Part shown: positions 1 to 5,228 of the stretch, piece after piece | Layout: each line of letters begins with the position of its first letter | Numbering within the stretch: position 1 is the stretch's first letter | NCBI GenBank assembly: GCA_031292335.1 | Contig: JARLHH010000049.1 | Location: forward strand, 1 to 5,228 | DNA length: 5,228 nt | Direction: 5' to 3' | DNA from: Candidatus Limnocylindrales bacterium | GTDB lineage: Bacteria; Chloroflexota; Limnocylindria; Limnocylindrales; CSP1-4 | Position numbers and translations under genes: made by a program | The notes under the pieces: model-generated | What the model saw: only the letters and a program-made list of their open reading frames with translations | Told to the model about the DNA's origin: nothing | Database searches by the model: none

Positions 1-1442
1 AGCGCGCCCCGTGGATTGGTGTCGCGCTCGTACCAGCCCCAGCCCTTCTGGTCCCCGAAATCCTTGCCGAACCCGGCCAGGTTGGTCGACTCGGCGAGGT
101 CGGCGGACGCGGCGATGAAGAGCGGACGGCCGTACTCGGCCCTGGCGAACGAGTTGACCCAGGCGCCCCAGGCGGCCAGCGCGGCCCGGTTGGGGGCCCT
201 CTCGCCGGGCTGCTTCCAGATCTGCGGGGGATAGGCCCGGTAGTCGAAGATCCGCGGGTCCTCGACGAGGCGTGACCCCCGGCTGCCCAGGTTGAACGTG
301 GCCGGGTGGTCGGGAACCCGGTCGGCCAGCTCGACGAGACGATCCGAGATCGCCTCGACGACGTCGCGCCGTCCGCGCAGCACGCCCATCGCGATGCGCA
401 GGTTGGCTTCGGCCTGGCGGGCGCGCGCCTCCGCGTCGGTGGGGGCCGCCTCGTCGACGCCCTGGTAGGTCACGCCGTACTTCGCCATGAACTCGTGGCG
501 CACGGCCCAGAACTCCGGCGCGTTCATCGGGTGAGGCGTGCCGTGGCTGGGGGCGTCGTACTTGCCGTAGCCGCGCCCCTTGCGGGTCCGGAACCAGGCG
601 ACCGAGGGCCGCTTCGCCGGGTTCTCGCCGCGAGCCGCCTCCAGCACCGCGCGGGTGACGGGAGCCCACTCCATGCCGTCGGGCGTGCCGCTGACGCGCC
701 AGTCGTAGGCCGCGAACCAGGACTCCGGCGTCCCGGGCACGACCGAGGAGGCGCGGAACTGGTCGATCCCGAAGTCGTTCCAGTCGACCAGGAAGACGAG
801 GTTGGACAGGCCCAGGCCCCAGGCCGCGTTGCGCGTCTCGTGGCTGGCGCCCGGCGTGAGGCCGCCCTCGCCCTCGACGGCGAAGACGCGGACGTCCTCG
901 CAGCCCGCCAGCTTGAGGGCCAGCGCCTCGCCCGCGGCCGGCGGCATGCCGTGGCCGGAGGGGCCCGTGTTGAACTTCAGGAAGAGCGTCTTGCCGGCCA
1001 TCTCGGCGTGCCCGGGCAGGCCGCCGCGGTGGCGCAGGGTCAGCAGGTCCTCCCAGGTGAGCGCCCAGCGGCCCTCGTCGGGGAAGGCGAACCGCGCGTC
1101 CCCGGTCCACTCGTGGCGGGCCCGGAGCGTCTCGTTGAGGACGGCCAGCGTGGCGTAGACGAGCGGCACCGTGTGGCCGGCCGAGAGCACGAACCGGTCC
1201 GCGAAGGGCCGCCAGGGGCGGCGGATGTCCCAGCGCATCGCGCCCGAGAGGAGCAGCGCCAGGAAGAGGTGCACCTTCGAGCGGCTGCCGCCGGGATGCC
1301 CCGACTGCCGGTAGTTGAGGGACAGGTCGATCATCTCGTCGACCACGTCCTTCACGAGGTCCCAGTCGGCGAACTGCCGCTCGGCCTCCGCGTACAGGTC
1401 GTCGACCCGGGTCAGCGCGCCAATGTCGGCCACGGATGCCAT
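1..1442 (-). CDS. Transketolase-like thiamine-diphosphate enzyme, 3' end cut off by window
   Basis: About 480 residues are visible; the C-terminal part lies beyond the left edge. Landmarks of transketolase appear in order: SGHPGGS (H49), SAGHTVPLVY (H90), LPGHAEM (H145), NTGPSGHG (158-165), the cofactor region VEGEGGLTPG (189-198) followed by VDWNDFGID (219-227; D220 and N222 fit the Asp/Asn of the diphosphate-metal site), a SHGTPH segment (299-304), then the pyrimidine-binding domain opening with SADLAESTN (446-454; D448) and R419 as a possible phosphate-binding Arg. Known family role: moving a 2-carbon ketol unit between sugar phosphates in the cytosol. Odd points: the usual GDG is GEG (E192), and Pro197 sits where yeast transketolase has Glu162, so donor or reaction may differ. 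It starts 28 nt after the aminotransferase stop and is probably cotranscribed. The ATG at 1442 has GAAGGG directly against it; the GTG at 1433 has better spacing (9 nt) and may be the true start. The family assignment is firm, the substrate unknown. Confidence 0.85.
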   Translation of the reverse strand, partial: MASVADIGALTRVDDLYAEAERQFADWDLVKDVVDEMIDLSLNYRQSGHPGGSRSKVHLFLALLLSGAMRWDIRRPWRPFADRFVLSAGHTVPLVYATLAVLNETLRARHEWTGDARFAFPDEGRWALTWEDLLTLRHRGGLPGHAEMAGKTLFLKFNTGPSGHGMPPAAGEALALKLAGCEDVRVFAVEGEGGLTPGASHETRNAAWGLGLSNLVFLVDWNDFGIDQFRASSVVPGTPESWFAAYDWRVSGTPDGMEWAPVTRAVLEAARGENPAKRPSVAWFRTRKGRGYGKYDAPSHGTPHPMNAPEFWAVRHEFMAKYGVTYQGVDEAAPTDAEARARQAEANLRIAMGVLRGRRDVVEAISDRLVELADRVPDHPATFNLGSRGSRLVEDPRIFDYRAYPPQIWKQPGERAPNRAALAAWGAWVNSFARAEYGRPLFIAASADLAESTNLAGFGKDFGDQKGWGWYERDTNPRGA

Positions 1443-1448
1443 CCCTTC
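1443..1448 (-). promoter_or_regulatory. Ribosome binding site that bears on the transketolase-like start
   Basis: On the minus strand GAAGGG abuts the ATG at 1442 with no spacer, which is too close for normal initiation, but lies 9 nt before an in-frame GTG at 1433-1431. The sequence therefore favours the GTG, shortening the protein by three residues. No better Shine-Dalgarno sequence is visible in the 28-nt gap. Confidence 0.5.
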
Positions 1449-1470
1449 GTCGTGTTCGGTTCGCGGAGAC

Positions 1471-2646
1471 CTACGCCGTGACCGCCAGCTTGCCCACGAA
1501 CTGCCCGATCCGGTCGATCGCCGTGCGGATGTTCGCCTGGGAGGTCGCGTAGCTCAGGCGGATGTGGTTGGTGCCCACACCGCCGAACGCCGTGCCGGCC
1601 AGGGTCGAGACGCCGGCCTCGTAGAGCAGCCGGTGGGCGAGCTCGGCGCCGGTCAGCCCCGTGCCGGACACCTCGGGGAAGACATAGAACGCGCCCGAGG
1701 GGCGCAGGCACGAGATGCCCGGGATCGAGTTGAGCCCGTCGACGACCAGGTCGCGCCGCGCGCGGAACTCGCGCACCATCGCGTCGACCTCGTCCTGCGG
1801 GCCGCGCAGCGCTTCCACCGCGCCGTACTGCGAGAAGTTGGAGACGTTGCTGACCGAGTTGATGAGGAGCCGGCCGAACGCGAAGGAGAGCCACTCCGGC
1901 ACGATCGCGTAGCCCAGCCGCCAGCCGGTCATGGCGTAGGTCTTGGAGAAGCCGTCGAGCACGATCGTACGCTCCGCCATGCCGGGCAGGCTCGCGATCG
2001 AGACGTGCTCGCCCTCGTAGAGGATGCGGCCGTAGATCTCGTCGGCGAGCACCACCAGGTCATGCTCCTGGGCGACCGCGGCGATCTTCTCGAGGTCGGT
2101 GCGCGTGAGCACGCCGCCGGTCGGGTTGGCCGGCGAGTTCAGCACGATCATCGTCGTACGCGGCGTCACGAGCGAGGCGAGCTCGTCCGGGTCCAGGCGG
2201 AAGTCGTTCGACTGGCGGATCGGGACCGGGACCGGCTTGCCGCCGATCCAGCTCGCCAACGACTCGTAGATGGGATAGCCCGGGTCGGGAACGAGCACTT
2301 CGTCGCCCTCGTCCACGAGCGCCTCGATGGCGTAGAGCATCACGCCCTTGCCGCCCACCGTGACGAAGACCTGCTCCGGCACGACCGGGAAGCGCTTGCG
2401 CGCGGTGGCGTCGTCCGCGATCGCCGCGCGCAGCTCGGGAATCCCTGGGAACGGGGCGTAGTGGGTCCTGCCCTCGTCGAGCGCCCGCTTGGCCGCCTCC
2501 CGGATGTTGGCGGGCGTGTCGAAGTCGGGCTCGCCAACCTCCATGTGCACGACGTCGACGCCGGTCTCCTCCAGCTTGCGGGCACGCGCGGCCGCCTCGA
2601 ACGCGGTCTCCGTCCCGATGCGCTCCATTCGACTCGCGAGTCGCAT
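1471..2646 (-). CDS. PLP-dependent class I/II (aspartate aminotransferase-like) aminotransferase
   Basis: This is a 391-residue fold-type I aminotransferase, the usual length for the family. It transfers an amino group between an amino acid and a 2-oxo acid using pyridoxal phosphate, in the cytosol. Visible landmarks: GEPDF (38-42), HYAPFPG (62-68), the cofactor phosphate loop VGGKG (97-101), PGYPIY (122-127), SPANPTG (171-177; N174), ADEIYG (201-206; D202 and Y205 contact the PLP ring), DGFSKTYAMTGWRLGY (231-246) with Schiff-base Lys235, and HIRLSY (361-366) with R363 for the substrate carboxylate. Every catalytic position expected is present, so it should be active. Start chosen at the ATG at 2646 because GGAGG lies 8 nt upstream and the N-terminus MRLASRM matches family starts; a longer reading from 2745 adds 33 unlike residues. 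It lies 186 nt after the deaminase stop and 28 nt before the transketolase-like gene. The amino-acid substrate cannot be told from sequence; a glyoxylate-linked role would suit the neighbours but is inference. Confidence 0.95.
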   Translation of the reverse strand: MRLASRMERIGTETAFEAAARARKLEETGVDVVHMEVGEPDFDTPANIREAAKRALDEGRTHYAPFPGIPELRAAIADDATARKRFPVVPEQVFVTVGGKGVMLYAIEALVDEGDEVLVPDPGYPIYESLASWIGGKPVPVPIRQSNDFRLDPDELASLVTPRTTMIVLNSPANPTGGVLTRTDLEKIAAVAQEHDLVVLADEIYGRILYEGEHVSIASLPGMAERTIVLDGFSKTYAMTGWRLGYAIVPEWLSFAFGRLLINSVSNVSNFSQYGAVEALRGPQDEVDAMVREFRARRDLVVDGLNSIPGISCLRPSGAFYVFPEVSGTGLTGAELAHRLLYEAGVSTLAGTAFGGVGTNHIRLSYATSQANIRTAIDRIGQFVGKLAVTA

Positions 2647-2654
2647 CTTCGGCG

Positions 2655-2659
2655 CCTCC
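2655..2659 (-). promoter_or_regulatory. Ribosome binding site fixing the aminotransferase start
   Basis: GGAGG on the minus strand stands 8 nt before the ATG at 2646. It is a near-ideal Shine-Dalgarno sequence and decides for this start over the upstream in-frame one at 2745. Confidence 0.8.
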
Positions 2660-2720
2660 AGTGGGTTGAGCTTCACGAGGTGACCATCATGAACCGGTCG
2701 CATCCCGCGTCCCGGGAGTC

Positions 2721-2737
2721 CAGACGCTAGTCGTCTG
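2721..2737. promoter_or_regulatory. Hyphenated palindrome, possible operator upstream of the aminotransferase
   Basis: CAGACG (2721-2726) and CGTCTG (2732-2737) form a perfect 6-bp inverted repeat around a 5-bp centre, 75-91 nt upstream of the aminotransferase ATG. Symmetric sites of this size commonly bind dimeric repressors. The overlapping stretch 2731-2741 loosely follows the TnGTnnnACnA pattern of FadR-type GntR regulators, with one mismatch, but that pattern is weak. No regulator gene is visible in the window. Confidence 0.3.
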
Positions 2738-2743
2738 ACGTCC

Positions 2744-2749
2744 ATGATA
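2744..2749 (-). promoter_or_regulatory. Weak -10-like hexamer in the deaminase-aminotransferase gap
   Basis: TATCAT on the minus strand matches five of six bases of TATAAT and lies about 100 nt upstream of the aminotransferase start, immediately upstream of the palindrome at 2721-2737. No recognisable -35 element is found 16-18 nt further upstream, where only G-rich hexamers occur. An internal promoter here is therefore only a possibility. Confidence 0.2.
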
Positions 2750-2760
2750 CTCCATGGTGC

Positions 2761-2823
2761 GCCAGCCCCACGCCGGTTCCCCAGTGCGGGTTGTGGGACG
2801 CCGGCACCGGACCGCGGGCTGGC
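2761..2823 (-). repeat. Inverted repeat after the deaminase stop; possible terminator or RNA structure
   Basis: An 8-bp perfect inverted repeat (2761-2768 with 2816-2823) encloses a second 5-bp one (2773-2777 with 2806-2810), allowing a nested stem in the transcript that begins 9 nt after the deaminase stop codon. The position suits a terminator or a 3'-end stabilising structure. However, no T-rich run follows on the minus strand, so it is not a canonical intrinsic terminator. In DNA this GC-rich, repeats of this length can arise by chance. Confidence 0.3.
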
Positions 2824-2832
2824 ACGGGGCGT

Positions 2833-4206
2833 TCACCGATCCAGGCCGTCCCGCGCCTGGATCCGGCGCGCCACCCGGTGGGCGTCCGCGGCAAGCGCGG
2901 CCTCGTCGACGGTGACCAGGGCGCCGTCGCGGACCACGCGCCGGCCTTCCACCACGAGGTGGCGCACGCGCTGCGGCCAGGCGAGGACCATCCCCGCGAC
3001 CGGATCCGCGTCCGCCCCGGCATTCGCCAGCCCGCTGACGTCGAAGAGCGCGATGTCCGCCCGCCTGCCCGGCTCGATCGAGCCCAGGTCGTCGCGTCCC
3101 AGGCAGGCGGCTCCTCCGCGTGTGCCCAGCCGGAGGGCCTCCCGTACGCCCATCGCGGCAGGGCCGCCACGGCCGCGCGCCACGAGCAGCGCCTGGCGCA
3201 CCTCGCCCAGCATGTGCCCGCCGTCGTTCGACGCGGAGCCGTCCACGCCCAGCCCCACCGGGACGCCAGCGTCGACGAGGTCCCGCACCGGGGCGATGCC
3301 GGAGCCGAGGCGCAGGTTCGAGGTGGGGCAGTGCGCGATCGCGGTCCCGGACGCCGCGATGCGGCGGATGTCCTCGACGGACAGGTGCACCGCGTGGGCG
3401 AGCCACACGTCGTCGCCGAGGAAGCCGAGCCGGTCGAAGAGCTCCACCGGGCGGCACCCGAAGCGCTCCAGGCAGAACGCCTCTTCGTCGGCCGTCTCCG
3501 CCACGTGGGAGTGGAGCCGGACCCCGAGCCGGCGCGCCAGCGCCACCGACTCGCGCATCAACCCATCGCTGACGGAGAAGGGCGAGCACGGCGCGATCGC
3601 GATGCGCACCATCGCCCCCGGCGCCGGATCGTGGAACCGGTGAACGGCATCCTCGGTCTCGCGCAGCACGGTGTCGGCGTCCTGCACGACCACGTCGGGC
3701 GGGAGCCCGCCCGACGACGCGCCCAGGTCCATCGACCCACGGCAGGGATGGAAGCGCAGCCCCACGGTCCGGGCCGCCTCGATCTCCACCGCCAGCAGGT
3801 CGCCGGCAGCGGCCGGGAAGACGTAGTGGTGGTCCGTGGACGTGGTGCAGCCGGAGAGGGCAAGCTCCGCCAGCCCCGCGGTCGCGCCGACGCGGACCCA
3901 CTCGGCGTCGAGGCCGGCCCAGACCGGGTAGAGCTCCGTGAGCCAGCCGAACAGGTTGCGGTCCTGGGCGCGGGCGCGGGTCAGGACCTGGTAGAGGTGG
4001 TGGTGGGTGTTGACCAGGCCCGGGATCGCCACGCAGCCGCGCCCGTCGAGGACGTCGGCATCCGCCGGCGTGCCGTCCGGCGGGCTGCCGATCCCGACCC
4101 AGCGGACGACGCCGTCCTCCACGAGGATCGACCCGCCGGGCAGCTCGGTGCCGGCGTCGTCCATGGCGACGACGGCCTCGCAGCCGGAGACAAGGAGGCT
4201 GCTCAT
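2833..4206 (-). CDS. Amidohydrolase, probable 8-oxoguanine deaminase
   Basis: A full-length 457-residue amidohydrolase of the ATZ/TRZ-like deaminase group. It most resembles 8-oxoguanine deaminase (EC 3.5.4.32), which hydrolyses 8-oxoguanine to urate and ammonia with one active-site metal in a TIM barrel. Landmarks: GLVNTHHHLYQ (63-73; H68 and H70 bind metal), FGWLTELYPVW (86-96), LSGCTTSTDHHYVFP (117-131), RGSMDLG (156-162), LHSHVAET (231-238; H234 metal ligand, E237 proton shuttle), LAHAVHL (269-275), AHCPTSNLRLGSGIAPV (291-307) and GVDGSASND (320-328; D322 catalytic). No residue expected for catalysis is missing. The small beta-sandwich domain is formed by both ends (about 1-60 and 375-430). 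There is no signal peptide, so it is cytosolic. Start: ATG with AAAGGGG 6 nt upstream. It lies 107 nt after carbamate kinase, which suits purine nitrogen catabolism. Alternatives in the same group are guanine- or triazine-type deaminases such as AtzB relatives; the motifs argue for 8-oxoguanine, or isocytosine as a side substrate. Confidence 0.92.
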   Translation of the reverse strand: MSSLLVSGCEAVVAMDDAGTELPGGSILVEDGVVRWVGIGSPPDGTPADADVLDGRGCVAIPGLVNTHHHLYQVLTRARAQDRNLFGWLTELYPVWAGLDAEWVRVGATAGLAELALSGCTTSTDHHYVFPAAAGDLLAVEIEAARTVGLRFHPCRGSMDLGASSGGLPPDVVVQDADTVLRETEDAVHRFHDPAPGAMVRIAIAPCSPFSVSDGLMRESVALARRLGVRLHSHVAETADEEAFCLERFGCRPVELFDRLGFLGDDVWLAHAVHLSVEDIRRIAASGTAIAHCPTSNLRLGSGIAPVRDLVDAGVPVGLGVDGSASNDGGHMLGEVRQALLVARGRGGPAAMGVREALRLGTRGGAACLGRDDLGSIEPGRRADIALFDVSGLANAGADADPVAGMVLAWPQRVRHLVVEGRRVVRDGALVTVDEAALAADAHRVARRIQARDGLDR

Positions 4207-4212
4207 GCGGTG

Positions 4213-4219
4213 CCCCTTT
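4213..4219 (-). promoter_or_regulatory. Ribosome binding site of the 8-oxoguanine deaminase gene
   Basis: AAAGGGG on the minus strand is 6 nt from the ATG at 4206 and supports that start. It lies 8 nt from the base of the hairpin at 4228-4255, which could influence how readily ribosomes reach it. Confidence 0.7.
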
Positions 4220-4227
4220 CGATCAGC

Positions 4228-4255
4228 TCCGGCCGCCGGAAGGCCGGCGGCCGGA
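4228..4255 (-). repeat. Perfect 12-bp hairpin between carbamate kinase and deaminase genes
   Basis: 4228-4239 and 4244-4255 are exact inverted repeats separated by 4 nt (AAGG on the plus strand, CCTT in the transcript). The stem is 12 bp, almost all G-C, and so very stable as RNA. No T-run follows on either strand, so a textbook intrinsic terminator is unlikely. It sits 58 nt after the carbamate kinase stop and 21 nt before the deaminase ATG. Plausible roles are protecting the upstream mRNA 3' end, partial termination that lowers downstream expression, or an mRNA processing site. Confidence 0.6.
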
Positions 4256-4313
4256 ATCGACGCCCCGGAGGTTCAGGCCACGGCGCGCCGCCTGCCCAGC
4301 GGATTCTGCGGGC

Positions 4314-5228
4314 TCAGTGGACGAACCGGGTCCCGGTCTCGCCGCGGATCCCGCGCTCGATGTTCTCCGGGCTCGTGATGAGGGCTTCCTTGCCGCCGCC
4401 CTCGAGGTACCAGATGATGGCCTGGACCTTGGGCCCCATCGAACCCGCCAGGAAGTGCCCCTGGGCGAGGTACTCCTTGGCCTCGGCGAGCGTGATCGTG
4501 TCCAGCAGCTGCTGGTTCGGCTTGCCGAAGTTCAGGGCAACCTTGTCGACCTGGGTGGTGATCACGAAGAGGTCGGCCTTCAGGTCGCGCGCGAGGGTCG
4601 AGGCTGCGTAGTCCTTGTCGATCACGGCCTCGATGCCCACGAGGTCGCCGTCCTTCTCGATGACGGGGATGCCGCCGCCGCCGGACGCCACCACGGTGAA
4701 GCCTGCCCGCAGGAGCGAGACGATCGCGTCGAACTCGACGATCTTGACGGGGAGTGGCGACGGCACGACCCGCCGCCAGCCGCGGCCCGCGTCCTCCACG
4801 ACGCTCCAGCCGTCGTCCTTCCGGTGCTCGAGGGCCATCGCCTGGTCCATGAAGGAGCCGATCGGCTTGCTCGGCTTCTCGAACGCGGGGTCGTCCTTGT
4901 CCACCAGCGTCTGGGTGATGACGGTGGCGGCGTGCTTGTCGATGCCGCGCTTCCGGAACTCGTTCCGCAGCGCGCGCTGGAACATGTAGCCGATCGCGCC
5001 CTGGGTGTCCGCGCCGCAATAGTCGAGCGGCACGGGGTGCAGCTCCGCCCGTGACAGCTCGGAGCGGCGCAGGATGAACCCGACCTGCGGGCCGTTGCCG
5101 TGGGTCAGGAGCACGTCCCAGCCCTGCTCGATCATGCCGACCACGTGCCTGGCCGACTCGGCGGCGGCGGCGTACTGGTCGGCGATCTCCTGGTGCTTCG
5201 AATCCTTGATGAGTGAGTTGCCGCCGAC
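4314..5228 (-). CDS. arcC: Carbamate kinase, extreme N-terminus cut off by window
   Basis: 304 residues are visible; the family is about 310-315 long, so only the first handful are missing past the right edge. Carbamate kinase reversibly transfers phosphate between carbamoyl phosphate and ADP, giving ATP plus carbamate that breaks down to ammonia and CO2. Motifs, numbered from the first visible residue: GGNSL (2-6), THGNGPQVG (42-50), DYCGADTQGAIGYM (69-82), RRVVPSPLPVKIVE (152-165), ASGGGGIPV (181-189), GIEAVIDKD (198-206; K205), TTQVDKVALNFGKP (224-237), GSMGPK (262-267; K267) and TSPENIERGIRGETGT (285-300). The two lysines and the glycine loops form the ATP and carbamoyl-phosphate site, and all are intact. 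The closest context is not an arginine deiminase operon, since no arcA or arcB is seen; the adjacent deaminase suggests a ureide or purine degradation role, as with the E. coli YqeA type. The symbol denotes the enzyme activity, not the arginine pathway. Confidence 0.95.
   Translation of the reverse strand, partial: VGGNSLIKDSKHQEIADQYAAAAESARHVVGMIEQGWDVLLTHGNGPQVGFILRRSELSRAELHPVPLDYCGADTQGAIGYMFQRALRNEFRKRGIDKHAATVITQTLVDKDDPAFEKPSKPIGSFMDQAMALEHRKDDGWSVVEDAGRGWRRVVPSPLPVKIVEFDAIVSLLRAGFTVVASGGGGIPVIEKDGDLVGIEAVIDKDYAASTLARDLKADLFVITTQVDKVALNFGKPNQQLLDTITLAEAKEYLAQGHFLAGSMGPKVQAIIWYLEGGGKEALITSPENIERGIRGETGTRFVH

Larger units (their letters stand above)
1..5228 (-). other. Putative operon: carbamate kinase, deaminase, aminotransferase, transketolase-like
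   Basis: Four genes in a row share one strand with gaps of 107, 186 and 28 nt and no intervening gene on the other strand. The short last gap makes cotranscription of aminotransferase and transketolase-like gene likely. The two longer gaps carry inverted repeats and could split the set into separate units. Both ends run out of the window, so the true extent is unknown. Confidence 0.5.

Noticed and set aside
306..1481. 391-codon open frame on the plus strand
   Set aside because: It lies antisense to the transketolase-like gene, and its translation is dominated by Arg, Ala, Gly and Val without any recognisable motif. It is a GC-bias shadow.
1315..2730. 471-codon plus-strand open frame
   Set aside because: It is antisense to the aminotransferase, whose family motifs are unambiguous. 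The composition (Arg, Asp, His, Val-rich) is typical of a reverse-strand shadow in high-GC DNA.
2647..2745. Upstream in-frame extension of the aminotransferase by 33 residues
   Set aside because: The extension does not resemble the family's N-terminus and has no good ribosome binding site, whereas the ATG at 2646 has GGAGG at 8 nt.
2687..3901. 404-codon minus-strand open frame overlapping the deaminase in another frame
   Set aside because: The translation is a low-complexity Arg/Gly/Pro/Ala string that overlaps a real gene on the same strand.
4228..4255. Intrinsic (rho-independent) terminator
   Set aside because: The stem is strong, but neither strand has a T-run after it, so it is reported only as a hairpin of unknown role.
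2791..4611. 606-codon plus-strand open frame spanning the deaminase, the hairpin gap and part of carbamate kinase
   Set aside because: Its length is striking, but it crosses two genes with clear motifs on the other strand and the protein shows no domain. It is open because stop codons are rare in this composition.
4314..5228. Arginine deiminase operon membership of the carbamate kinase
   Set aside because: No arginine deiminase or ornithine carbamoyltransferase is seen, and the downstream neighbour is a purine-type deaminase. Genes beyond the right edge could still change this.
1..5228. CRISPR array, tRNA/rRNA, insertion sequence or integration site
   Set aside because: No regularly spaced direct repeats, no tRNA- or rRNA-like sequence, no transposase coding and no terminal inverted repeats were found on either strand.

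Overview
The window is very GC-rich (roughly 70% by eye) and densely coded, with four protein genes, all on the minus strand. Read in the direction of transcription (right to left) they are: a carbamate kinase missing only its first few residues (>5228 to 4314), an amidohydrolase that closely resembles 8-oxoguanine deaminase (4206 to 2833), a PLP-dependent class I/II aminotransferase (2646 to 1471), and the first two thirds of a divergent transketolase-like thiamine-diphosphate enzyme that runs off the left edge (1442 to <1). The GC-saturated third codon positions and GC-rich, G-rich Shine-Dalgarno sequences suggest a high-GC bacterium. An actinobacterial lineage or Chloroflexota would fit, but nothing here fixes the taxon.

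Layout: the left edge to 1442 is transketolase-like coding. A 28-nt gap separates it from the aminotransferase stop. Between the aminotransferase start (2646) and the deaminase stop (2833) lie 186 nt without a gene. They hold two inverted-repeat structures and a weak -10-like hexamer, so an internal promoter or operator is possible there. Between the deaminase start (4206) and the carbamate kinase stop (4314) lie 107 nt containing a perfect 12-bp hairpin just upstream of the deaminase ribosome binding site. No RNA gene, insertion sequence, CRISPR array or other mobile element was seen.

Working model (inference): the first two genes fit oxidized-purine or ureide nitrogen catabolism. The deaminase would convert 8-oxoguanine to urate plus ammonia. 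Urate breakdown through allantoin can end in carbamoyl phosphate, from which carbamate kinase makes ATP, ammonia and CO2. The aminotransferase and the transketolase-like enzyme could handle the carbon skeletons or amino groups released, for example 2-carbon units such as glyoxylate, but their substrates cannot be read from the sequence. The most unusual item is the transketolase-like protein. It keeps the fold landmarks of transketolase but has a GEG in place of the cofactor-binding GDG, and a proline where transketolases carry a catalytic glutamate.
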